This document shows positions 56,667 through 64,000 of a stretch of DNA of 64,000 bases, one piece after another. The stretch's first letter is position 1, and every line of letters starts with the position of its first letter. Source of the DNA: Rhizobacter sp. (GTDB lineage: Bacteria; Pseudomonadota; Gammaproteobacteria; Burkholderiales; Burkholderiaceae_C). The stretch lies in NCBI GenBank assembly GCA_019635355.1, contig JAHBZQ010000001.1, positions 4,030,001-4,094,000 on the forward strand, read 5' to 3'. The translations under genes were made by a program, and so were the position numbers. Below the pieces are notes generated by a model, which was given only the letters and a program-made list of their open reading frames with translations, did not search any database and had not been told where the DNA came from.

Positions 56667-57602
56667 TCACTCGGCGACCGGCTCGCCGCGCATGGCCGCT
56701 TCGACCACCTCGGGCTTGAGCGGCGAGGCGAAGGTCTCGATGAAGTCGTACACGAAGGCGCGCAGGAAACTGCCGCGCCGCACCGCGAGCTTGGTCAGGT
56801 TGACGGCGAAGAGGTGGCGTGCGTCGATCGCCCGCAGGTTGCGGTCGCGCTCTTCGTCGAATGCGATCGAGGCGACGATGCCCACGCCCAGGCCGAGTTC
56901 GACGTAGGTCTTGATCACGTCGGCGTCCATCGCGGTCAGCACGAGGTTGAAGTCGAGGCCCGAGGCCTGGAAGGCTTCGTCGATGTGCAGGCGGCCGGTG
57001 TAGCCCGGGCCGTAGGTGATGACCGGGAACTCCGACAGCCGCTCGAGCGTGAGCGGCCGGCCGTCGAGCAGCGGGTGGCCGGGCGGCACGATGACGCTGT
57101 GCGTCCAGCGGTAGCAGGGCAGGGTGACGAGCGCGTCGTACTGGGTGAGGGCTTCGGTGGCGATGCCGATGTCGGCCTCGCCCGAGATCAGCATCTCGGC
57201 CACCTGCTTGGGTGACCCCTGGTGCAGGTTGAGCGTGACCTGCGGGTAACGCTGGCGGAAGTCGCGCACCGCGCCAGGCAAGGCGTAGCGCGCCTGCGAG
57301 TGGGTGGCCGCGATGGAGAGCCGGCCGTGCACCGCCTGGGTGAACTCTTCGCCCACGCGCCTCAGGTTCTCGGCGTCGTTGAGCATGCGCTCGACGATGG
57401 GGGCGACCACCTCGCCCACCGCCGTCAGCGAGGTGAGGCGCTTGCCGGCGCGCGCGAAGAGGTCGACGCCGAGCTCTTCCTCCAGCTCGCGGATCTGGCG
57501 GCTCACGCCGGGCTGCGAGGTGTGCAGCACCTTGGAGACCTCGGTCAGGTTGAAGCCGCAGCGCACGGCCTCTCGCACGGAGCGAAGCTGCTGAAAGTTC
57601 AT
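56667..57602 (-). CDS. cysB: LysR-family regulator of sulfur assimilation (CysB/Cbl type)
   Basis: 311 residues. The N-terminal helix-turn-helix is in MNFQQLRSVREAVRCGFNLT with VLHTSQPGVSRQIRELEEEL; this form (FQQLR-x-V-REA) is specific to CysB and Cbl. The effector domain contains TTHSQARY-like THSQARYALP, which in CysB contributes to the sulfate or acetylserine site. It is expected to activate the sulfate transport genes upstream when sulfur is limiting. It is convergent with cysA. CysB and Cbl cannot be separated with certainty. Confidence 0.93.
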   Translation of the reverse strand: MNFQQLRSVREAVRCGFNLTEVSKVLHTSQPGVSRQIRELEEELGVDLFARAGKRLTSLTAVGEVVAPIVERMLNDAENLRRVGEEFTQAVHGRLSIAATHSQARYALPGAVRDFRQRYPQVTLNLHQGSPKQVAEMLISGEADIGIATEALTQYDALVTLPCYRWTHSVIVPPGHPLLDGRPLTLERLSEFPVITYGPGYTGRLHIDEAFQASGLDFNLVLTAMDADVIKTYVELGLGVGIVASIAFDEERDRNLRAIDARHLFAVNLTKLAVRRGSFLRAFVYDFIETFASPLKPEVVEAAMRGEPVAE

Positions 57603-57844
57603 GGCGACATGCGGAAATCGTGACGGGAGCGCAGTATCGGCAGCCGTCCGTAGTTGAGGAACGACTTAAAGCTGCTTTCCTTATCCAAAAAACGATTAAG
57701 TCGCGGGTCTTTGGAACCTCTGGCCGCCACCCGGGTCTGCGCCCAGGCCCCCATCGCTGGCCCAGGATGAGGGGCATACAATTCCAAGCTTTCACTCTGG
57801 CGGGCGCCATTTCGCGCGCTTTCTGCCCCAACGAGGATCCACAC

Positions 57845-58174
57845 GTGTTCATTTCCGAAGCATTCGCACAAGCTGCCCCCGCGGCCGGCGCCTCCGATCC
57901 GCTGGGCGGCCTGACGGGCATGCTGCCCATCGTCCTGATGTTCGTGGTGCTGTACTTCGTGATGATCCGCCCGCAGATGAAGCGGCAGAAGGAGCACAAG
58001 GCCATGATCGACGCCATCGCCAAGGGCGACGAAGTGGTGGTGGCCGGCGGCGTGCTGGGCCGCGTCACCAAGCTCGGCGACAGCTTCCTGCACGTGGAAA
58101 TCGCCAACAACGTCGAGATCCAGGTGCAGCGCGGCGCCGTGGTCCAGGTGCTGCCCAAGGGCACCTTCAAATAA
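57845..58174 (+). CDS. yajC: Sec translocon accessory protein YajC
   Basis: 109 residues from a GTG at 57845 preceded by GAGG. One membrane helix (GMLPIVLMFVVLYFVMIRPQ) is followed by the family signature MKRQKEHKAMIDAIAKGDEV and VVVAGGVLGRVTKL. YajC associates with SecDF. The frame is open upstream to 57620, but no conserved residues are encoded there. The 242-bp gap to cysB carries a -10-like TACAAT at 57777-57782 with no clear -35 box. Confidence 0.95.
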   Translation: MFISEAFAQAAPAAGASDPLGGLTGMLPIVLMFVVLYFVMIRPQMKRQKEHKAMIDAIAKGDEVVVAGGVLGRVTKLGDSFLHVEIANNVEIQVQRGAVVQVLPKGTFK

Positions 58175-58222
58175 GAACCTGAGAGACAAGCCGGCGCGAG
58201 CCGGCGCCGTGAAAGACACGAC

Positions 58223-60100
58223 ATGAACCGCTACCCGTGGTGGAAATACGCGATCCTTGCGGTCGCCTTGCTGGTGGGGCTGATCTACACGCTGCCCAAC
58301 TTCTTCGGCGAGGCGCCGGCGGTTCAGGTCAGCAGTGGCAAGGCCACGCTCAAGCTCGACAGCTCGACCGCTCAGCGCGTGAGCGATGTGCTGAAGGCGG
58401 CCAACCTGCAACCCGACTTCGTGGTCTTCGAAGGCAACAGCGTCAGGGCGCGCTTCGCCGACGGCGACGCGCAGCTCAAGGCGAAAGACGAACTCTCCAA
58501 GGCGCTCAATCCCGATCCAGCCAACCCCAGCTACATCGTCGCGCTGAACCTGGTGTCGCGCTCGCCCAAGTGGCTGACCTCGATGCGTGCGCTGCCCATG
58601 TACCTGGGCCTGGACCTGCGCGGCGGTGTCCACTTCCTGATGCAGGTCGACATGAAGACCGCGCTCAGCAAGAAGATGGAGTCGATCGTCGGCGACATCC
58701 GCTCGCAGCTGCGCGACAAGAACCTGCGCCATGCCGGCATCGGCCGTGACGGCAACGCAGTCGACATCCGCTTCCGCGATGCCGAGACGCTGAAGGCGGC
58801 GGCCGACCTGCTGTCGCAGATGACCGACCTGCAATGGACGCAGGCACCCGACGGCACCGACACCAAGCTGATCGGCACGCTCAAGCCCGAAGCCGCGCGC
58901 GCGGTGCAAGACGCGGCGCTGAAGCAGAACATCACCACCCTGCACAACCGCGTCAACGAACTCGGCGTGGCCGAGCCGGTGATTCAGCAGCAGGGCGCCG
59001 ACCGTGTGGTGATCCAGCTCCCCGGCGTGCAGGACACCGCCAAGGCGAAAGACATCATCGGCCGCACGGCCAACCTCGAATTCCGCCTGGTCGACATGTC
59101 GGCCGAGGCACGGGCGGCCACCGAAGGCGTGGGGCCGGTGCCGTTCGGGCGCGAGCGCTTCACGGTGGGCCGCGGCGCGCCGGTCGTCACCTACAAGGAA
59201 GCGGTCGCCACTGGCGAGATGCTGACGAATGCGCAGCCGCGCCCCGACCAGAACAACCAGCCGGCGGTGTCGGTGAGCCTCGACGCCAAGGGCGGCCGGC
59301 TGATGCGCGAGATGACGCGCAACAACGTCGGCAACTTCATGGCCGCCATCTTGTTCGAGAAGGGCAAGGGCGAGGTGCTGACGGTCGCGCGCATCCAGGG
59401 GGAGTTCGGCAATGATTTCCAGATCACCGGCATGGGCACCACCGAGGCCGCCAACGACCTGAGCCTCTTGCTGCGCGCCGGCTCGCTGGCCGCCCCGATG
59501 GAGATCATCGAAGAAAGCACCATCGGCCCGACGCTCGGCGCCGACAACATCGCCAAGGGATTCAACAGCGTGATCTGGGGCTTTGCTGCGATCGCGGTCT
59601 TCATGTGCGTGTACTACCTGCTGTTCGGTGTGTTCTCGACGCTGGCGCTTGGTTTCAACCTGCTGCTGCTGGTGGCGGTACTGTCGATGCTTCAGGCGAC
59701 GCTGACGTTGCCGGGCATCGCGGCCATCGCCCTCACGCTTGGCATGGCGATCGACGCCAACGTGCTGATCAACGAGCGGGTGCGCGAGGAACTGCGCGGC
59801 GGGGCGTCGCCGCAGGCGGCGATCAACACCGGCTACGAGCGGGCGTTCGCCACCATCCTCGACTCCAATGTCACCACGCTGATCGCCGGCATTGCGCTCT
59901 TTGCGTTCGGCTCCGGCCCGATCAAGGGTTTTGCCGTCGTGCACTGCCTTGGCATCCTGACCTCGATGTTCTCGGCGATCGTGTTCTCGCGCGGCCTGGT
60001 GAACCTCTGGTACGGCCGCCAGAAGAAGCTCAAGAGCGTGTCGATCGGGCAGGTGTGGAAGCCCAAGGCTGCGCCGGCCGAGACCCCGGCGAACACTTGA
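58223..60100 (+). CDS. secD: Protein translocase subunit SecD
   Basis: RND-like membrane subunit that uses proton-motive force to complete secretion. 625 residues: an N-terminal helix (YAILAVALLVGLIYTLPNF), then MYLGLDLRGGVHFLMQVDMK, a large periplasmic P1 domain, and five C-terminal helices with the D4/D5-type motif GMAIDANVLINERVREELRG. It precedes secF by 35 nt. Confidence 0.97.
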   Translation: MNRYPWWKYAILAVALLVGLIYTLPNFFGEAPAVQVSSGKATLKLDSSTAQRVSDVLKAANLQPDFVVFEGNSVRARFADGDAQLKAKDELSKALNPDPANPSYIVALNLVSRSPKWLTSMRALPMYLGLDLRGGVHFLMQVDMKTALSKKMESIVGDIRSQLRDKNLRHAGIGRDGNAVDIRFRDAETLKAAADLLSQMTDLQWTQAPDGTDTKLIGTLKPEAARAVQDAALKQNITTLHNRVNELGVAEPVIQQQGADRVVIQLPGVQDTAKAKDIIGRTANLEFRLVDMSAEARAATEGVGPVPFGRERFTVGRGAPVVTYKEAVATGEMLTNAQPRPDQNNQPAVSVSLDAKGGRLMREMTRNNVGNFMAAILFEKGKGEVLTVARIQGEFGNDFQITGMGTTEAANDLSLLLRAGSLAAPMEIIEESTIGPTLGADNIAKGFNSVIWGFAAIAVFMCVYYLLFGVFSTLALGFNLLLLVAVLSMLQATLTLPGIAAIALTLGMAIDANVLINERVREELRGGASPQAAINTGYERAFATILDSNVTTLIAGIALFAFGSGPIKGFAVVHCLGILTSMFSAIVFSRGLVNLWYGRQKKLKSVSIGQVWKPKAAPAETPANT

Positions 60101-60135
60101 TCCCGCCTCAACAAGAACACAACCGGACCTGACTC

Positions 60136-61170
60136 ATGGAGTTCTTCCGCATCCACCGCGACATCCCGTTCATGCGGCATGCGCTGGTGTTCAACATCAT
60201 CTCGGCCGCGACTTTCCTGCTGGCCGTGTTCTTCCTGATCACCCGCGGCCTGCACCTCTCGATCGAGTTCACCGGCGGCACGCTGATCGAGGCGCACTAC
60301 GCGCAGGCGGCCGACATCGCCAAGGTGCGCGCCACGGTCGAGGGGCTGAAGGCCGGCGAAGTGCAGGTGCAAAACTTCGGCAACACGCGCAATGTGCTGA
60401 TCCGCCTGCCGGTGCGTGGCGACGGCAAGGCCGGCGACGTGGTCGAGAAGGTCTTTGGCGAGCTGTGCAAGGCCGAGTCGGGCACGGTGTCGCACCAGGC
60501 GGTGAAGACCGACAAGGGCGAAGTTATCGACAAGCCGGTCTGCCAGGCCAATGGCGCCGAGCCGGTGGTGCTCGCGCGCAGCGAGTTTGTCGGGCCGCAG
60601 GTGGGGCGTGAGCTGGCCGAAGACGGGGCGAAGGCGCTGGCCTTCGTGGTCATCGGCATCATGATTTACCTGGCGTTTCGCTTCGAGTGGAAATTCTCGG
60701 TGGCCGCCATCGTCGCCAACCTGCACGACGTGGTGATCATCCTGGGCTTCTTTGCGTTCTTCCAGTGGGAGTTTTCGCTCTCGGTGCTGGCGGCGGTGCT
60801 GGCGGTGCTCGGCTACTCGGTGAACGAGTCGGTGGTGATCTTCGACCGGATCCGTGAAGCGTTCCGCAAATACCGCAAGATGAACACCCACGAGGTGATC
60901 GACCACGCGATCACCAGCACGATGAGCCGCACCATCATCACCCACGGCAGCACGCAGATGATGGTGCTGTCGATGCTGATCTTCGGCGGCCCGACGCTGC
61001 ACTACTTCGCGATCGCGCTGACGATCGGCATCTGTTTCGGCATCTATTCGTCGGTGTTCGTCGCCGCCGCGATTGCCATGTGGCTGGGGGTGAAGCGCGA
61101 GGATCTGATGAAGTCCGGCCCCTCGAAGGACGTCGATCCGAACGACCCGAACGCCGGGGCGGTGGTGTAG
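60136..61170 (+). CDS. secF: Protein translocase subunit SecF
   Basis: Partner of SecD. 344 residues, slightly longer than the E. coli 323, including a C-terminal polar tail (SKDVDPNDPNAGAVV). It begins MEFFRIHRDIPFMRHALVFN; LSIEFTGGTLIEAHY, GYSVNESVVIFDRIREAFRK and TIITHGSTQMMVL are the family motifs. Last of the yajC-secD-secF unit. Confidence 0.97.
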   Translation: MEFFRIHRDIPFMRHALVFNIISAATFLLAVFFLITRGLHLSIEFTGGTLIEAHYAQAADIAKVRATVEGLKAGEVQVQNFGNTRNVLIRLPVRGDGKAGDVVEKVFGELCKAESGTVSHQAVKTDKGEVIDKPVCQANGAEPVVLARSEFVGPQVGRELAEDGAKALAFVVIGIMIYLAFRFEWKFSVAAIVANLHDVVIILGFFAFFQWEFSLSVLAAVLAVLGYSVNESVVIFDRIREAFRKYRKMNTHEVIDHAITSTMSRTIITHGSTQMMVLSMLIFGGPTLHYFAIALTIGICFGIYSSVFVAAAIAMWLGVKREDLMKSGPSKDVDPNDPNAGAVV

Positions 61171-61212
61171 AGTAAGGGCATCCCTTACCGAGAAACCCCG
61201 ACCAACCGTCAC

Positions 61213-63522
61213 ATGGCGACCGCCGCCGATTCGTTGGCCCTGGCCGCCCAGGCGCGACGCTCTTACGTAGAGCGCCTATTGAGCGGCGTGCCGAGTGTGG
61301 TGCATGCGGTGGAAGAGGGTGCCCGCCTGCTCGCCGGGCAGACCGCCGAGCACAGCCTCCAGTACAAGCGGCGCGACGTCGCCGCCGATCTGCGCAAAGC
61401 TGCGCCCAACTGGATCAGCGGGATCATCTCCGCGTTGCGTGGCTCGCTGGTGAGCGGTGTCGTGTCGGCGTCGCGCCCCGGTGATCTGCCGCCACCCGGA
61501 CGCACCAGCCCCGGCATGGCGCTGGTCGACGATGACACCATCGAGGTCGAGATCCTCAGCTCGCGCCTGGCGTTGGCGATGATGGACCGTGCATCGTGGG
61601 AGTTCACCGACCTGCGCTCACGCATGTCGGCGCTCGAGAAGCGCGACGAGCTCGACGCCAACGACGTGTTGCGCCCGCATGTGCTGGCCCGCATCTTCAC
61701 TGGTGCCTGGCGCAGCGCCTCGCTCAGCCAGGATGCCTGGCGCACGCTGCAGGCGGTGCTGCACGAAGAATTCGCGCACTTCGCCGAAGAGGCGTACCAC
61801 GAGACCAACCGCTGGTTGATCCAGCAGCGCGTCTTGCCCGAGATCGACCTGCGGCCGTTCATCCGGCGCACGCGCAACTCGTATGGTGCACCTGTCACCA
61901 GCGGTGGCGCCCCCAGCGCGCCGGCGCCGGTGTCTGGGACCAGCGCACACGGCCGACTCGGGACGGTAGGCGAAGAAACCCGCCTGATGACGCGTGCCGG
62001 CGGTTTCGCGCGAGGCTCCGACCACGCTGAAGCCGTACTTGGCCGGCTCAACCGGCTGATCGGTCGCCAGGTGCCTGATTTCGCCGGCACCGCCCAGATG
62101 CCGCATCAGCCCTCGGCGGGTCTGAAGGCGGCGATCAACGAGGCGCAGCAGGGCATCCAGCGCAGGCTGGTGACGACGAGCGGTGCTGTGCAGGCCGATG
62201 GCGCCCGTGCCGCCGAAGGCCCTGTCAGCACGCCTGCGCTGCTGGAAGAGCTTCACCAGCGCAAGCAGGCGCTGAAGCAGGCGGCGTCGACCCAGGTGGA
62301 GCGCGCCACCATCGAGATCGTCGCGCTGCTGTTCCAGAGCATCCTGATGGAGGAGCGCATTCCGGCCGTGGTGCGCGTCTGGTTCGCTCGGCTGCAGATG
62401 CCGGTGCTGCGGGTGGCGGTGAGCGAGCCCGACTTCTTCGCCACCGTCGACCACCCGGCACGCCGACTGATCGACCGCATGGGCGCATGCGTGATGGGGT
62501 TCGACTCCACGAGCCGCGCCGTGGCCGACACGCTCGAGAAGGAAATCAAGCGTGTGGTGCAGGTGGTCGAGGCCTATCCCGACACCGGCCGGCGGGTGTT
62601 CCAGACCGTGCTCACCGAGTTCGAGAAGTTCCTCGAGCACTATTTCAAGAACGAGAACGAGATGACCCGCAAGGGAGTCTCGCTGGCGCAGCAGGTGGAG
62701 CAGCGCGAGACGCTCGCGATCCAGTACACCATCGAGTTGCGCAAGATGCTCAACGAGGTGCCGGTTCAGGAAGGGGTGCGTGAATTCCTCTTCCATGTGT
62801 GGGCCGACGTGATGGCGATGACCGCGGTCAAGCACGGGCCGCAGGGCAACGAAACCAAAGCCATGAAGCGCGTAGCGGCCGACCTGATCTGGTCGGCCAG
62901 TGCGAAGGTGTCGCGTGAAGAGCGGGCCGAGGTCATTCGCCGCCTGCCGCCCCTGCTGAAGACGCTGCGCGAAGGCATGGACCACGCCAACATCGCAGCC
63001 GACAAGCAGGACGAGCACATCCAGAAGCTCAACAACTCGTTGGCCGCCGCCTTCACGGCGAAGACCGCGACCATCGCTCCCGAGCGGCTGGAGGAGCTGA
63101 TGGCGCGGCTCGAGACATTGGAAGAGCTGCTGCCCGAATCTGACGACATCGAGATCGACGAGTCGATGGTGCTCGACCTGTCTGGCCACGAAAGCGCCGA
63201 GCTGGAAGTGGTCGGCGAGGGCGGCTCGATGGCGACGCCGGCCATGCTCGCCTGGGCCAAGGAGCTGCAGGTGGGGGGTTGGTACATGCTCGACTACCGC
63301 AACCGCAACGAGGCTGTGCAGCTGGTGTGGCAAGGGTTGCGCCGCCAGCTGACGCTCTTCGTGTCGCCGCATGGGCGCGGCATTTTGTTCCAGCAGAACC
63401 GCCTGGCGGCGTTCCTGCAGGCGGGCCTGCTGGTGCCGGCGCAAGACGAATCGCTGACGGTGCGCGCCACGCGCAGCGCTCTGGCCAAGCTCGACGTCGA
63501 TCCGAGCCGGCTGCTCAACTAG
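61213..63522 (+). CDS. DUF1631 family protein
   Basis: 769 residues, mostly helical, no signal peptide or membrane segment. The order of segments (LEVEILSSRLALAMMDRASW-like IEVEILSSRLALAMMDR, DVLRPHVLARIFTGAWR, LQMPVLRVAVSEPDFFATVD, HPARRLIDRMG) matches DUF1631. The C-terminus has WYMLDYRNRNEAVQLVWQGL, reminiscent of the PilZ-like end found in this family. No biochemical role is established; a cyclic-di-GMP link is only a suggestion. It starts 42 nt after secF. Confidence 0.88.
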   Translation: MATAADSLALAAQARRSYVERLLSGVPSVVHAVEEGARLLAGQTAEHSLQYKRRDVAADLRKAAPNWISGIISALRGSLVSGVVSASRPGDLPPPGRTSPGMALVDDDTIEVEILSSRLALAMMDRASWEFTDLRSRMSALEKRDELDANDVLRPHVLARIFTGAWRSASLSQDAWRTLQAVLHEEFAHFAEEAYHETNRWLIQQRVLPEIDLRPFIRRTRNSYGAPVTSGGAPSAPAPVSGTSAHGRLGTVGEETRLMTRAGGFARGSDHAEAVLGRLNRLIGRQVPDFAGTAQMPHQPSAGLKAAINEAQQGIQRRLVTTSGAVQADGARAAEGPVSTPALLEELHQRKQALKQAASTQVERATIEIVALLFQSILMEERIPAVVRVWFARLQMPVLRVAVSEPDFFATVDHPARRLIDRMGACVMGFDSTSRAVADTLEKEIKRVVQVVEAYPDTGRRVFQTVLTEFEKFLEHYFKNENEMTRKGVSLAQQVEQRETLAIQYTIELRKMLNEVPVQEGVREFLFHVWADVMAMTAVKHGPQGNETKAMKRVAADLIWSASAKVSREERAEVIRRLPPLLKTLREGMDHANIAADKQDEHIQKLNNSLAAAFTAKTATIAPERLEELMARLETLEELLPESDDIEIDESMVLDLSGHESAELEVVGEGGSMATPAMLAWAKELQVGGWYMLDYRNRNEAVQLVWQGLRRQLTLFVSPHGRGILFQQNRLAAFLQAGLLVPAQDESLTVRATRSALAKLDVDPSRLLN

Positions 63523-63543
63523 CCGTCTCATCCGTAGGCATGA

Positions 63544-63570
63544 AAAAAGCCGCCCCGAAGGCGGCTTTTT
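63544..63570. terminator. Bidirectional terminator between the DUF1631 gene and smg
   Basis: AAAAAGCCGCC and GGCGGCTTTTT pair perfectly around CCGAA, with T-tracts on both strands. It serves the convergent DUF1631 and smg genes. Confidence 0.92.
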
Positions 63571-63590
63571 CATGGGGGTCCTCGCGGACT

Positions 63591-64000
63591 TCAGTGAATC
63601 AATCGATCTTCTTCGGCCACGAAGAGTTCGTCGAGGATCAGTGCGTCGGGCTCTTCGCCGAGGCTCCAGAAGACCATCAGCACGATGATCTTGAGGTCTT
63701 CCAGGTCGACGGGGCCGCCAGGGATGGCGGTGGCACGATCGATCACCATTTCGCGCATCGACGGGGGCAGCACGCCCGCGGATTCGAGGAAGCTCACGAA
63801 GCCGATCGAGTCTTCACCCAGATGCTCTTGCTCGGCCACGGAATAGACACGCAGGCTGTCGGGCAGTTGTTCGCCGACGTAAGACTCGGCGGCGGTGGCC
63901 AAACCGTCGAGCCATGTGAGGGCTTCTTCGATCTCGTCCGATTCGAAGCCCATGGCCGACAGTTTGCGGGTCAGCTGGGCATGGTCAGGACAGGCATCCG
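63591..64000 (-). CDS. smg: Smg family protein (DUF494), truncated at window edge
   Basis: Conserved protein of unknown function, usually next to dprA (smf) and topA in proteobacteria. The frame stays open to the last base. The residues before the ATG at 63953 (ACPDHAQLTRKLSAM) match the family, so that ATG is internal and the true start lies beyond the window. Visible motifs are GFESDEIEEALTWLDGL, SLRVYSVAEQEHLGEDSIGF, SMREMVIDRA and VDLEDLKIIVLMVFW. About 136 of the usual ~155 residues are present. Confidence 0.9.
   Translation of the reverse strand, partial: DACPDHAQLTRKLSAMGFESDEIEEALTWLDGLATAAESYVGEQLPDSLRVYSVAEQEHLGEDSIGFVSFLESAGVLPPSMREMVIDRATAIPGGPVDLEDLKIIVLMVFWSLGEEPDALILDELFVAEEDRLIH

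Noticed and set aside
63591..63953. Complete 120-residue gene starting at ATG 63953
   Set aside because: The frame stays open to the window end and the residues before the ATG fit the Smg family, so the gene is truncated by the window rather than short.

Overview
The window is high-GC, gene-dense bacterial chromosome. I infer a betaproteobacterium of order Burkholderiales (Rubrivivax/Leptothrix/Roseateles-like). The reasons are the tRNA-tuf-tRNA-secE-nusG-rpl-rpo layout followed directly by the str, S10, spc and alpha ribosomal clusters, an S3 with an Arg/Gly/Pro-rich tail, the family repertoire (DUF1631, DUF2784, DUF427, DUF2061, Smg), and codon use strongly biased to G/C in third position. 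No phage, insertion sequence, CRISPR array or integron was seen. Most of the window is core genome.

Layout. 1-5315: a trp cluster (trpE truncated by the window edge, trpG, a threonine aldolase gene, trpD, trpC) translationally coupled to a divergent uracil-DNA glycosylase. 5360-19326: tRNA-Tyr/Gly/Thr, first tuf copy, tRNA-Trp, secE, nusG, rplK, rplA, rplJ, rplL, rpoB, rpoC, with long structured leaders before rplK, rplJ and rpoB and a strong terminator after rpoC. 19326-19763: a lone PIN-domain gene on the minus strand. 19772-24465: str cluster (rpsL, rpsG, fusA, second tuf). 24565-29939: S10 cluster. 30053-30568: a peroxiredoxin gene interrupting the ribosomal superoperon, with its own terminator; a sigma70 promoter for the next cluster overlaps that terminator. 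30738-39924: spc and alpha clusters (rplN to rplQ, including secY, infA, rpmJ, rpoA). 40070-40146: initiator tRNA.

40.2-51.4 kb is the accessory part: small proteins (a Cys-rich unknown, a VOC protein, a lipoprotein, a CYTH enzyme, DUF2784, a thioredoxin, a secreted Lys/Glu-rich protein, DUF427), a 1441-residue Lhr-type helicase, a DUF2061 membrane protein behind a perfect 19-bp Fur-like palindrome, a succinate-semialdehyde-type dehydrogenase, and two secreted Pro/Ala- or Gly-rich proteins. It also holds two gene remnants: an acetyltransferase C-terminus and what looks like a racemase N-terminus.

51.6-57.6 kb is a sulfate uptake locus with two consecutive periplasmic sulfate-binding protein genes, permeases CysT and CysW, ATPase CysA, and a convergent CysB-type regulator. 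The two binding-protein genes carry promoter regions that share five short blocks at identical spacing. 57.8-61.2 kb is yajC-secD-secF, followed by a DUF1631 gene and, on the minus strand at the window edge, smg (truncated).

Functionally the window concentrates translation, transcription and Sec-translocation machinery, plus tryptophan synthesis and sulfate import. I did not find a convincing previously undescribed multi-gene system. The most worthwhile leads are the twin sulfate-binding-protein promoters, the peroxiredoxin insertion with its overlapping terminator and promoter, and the structured ribosomal leaders.
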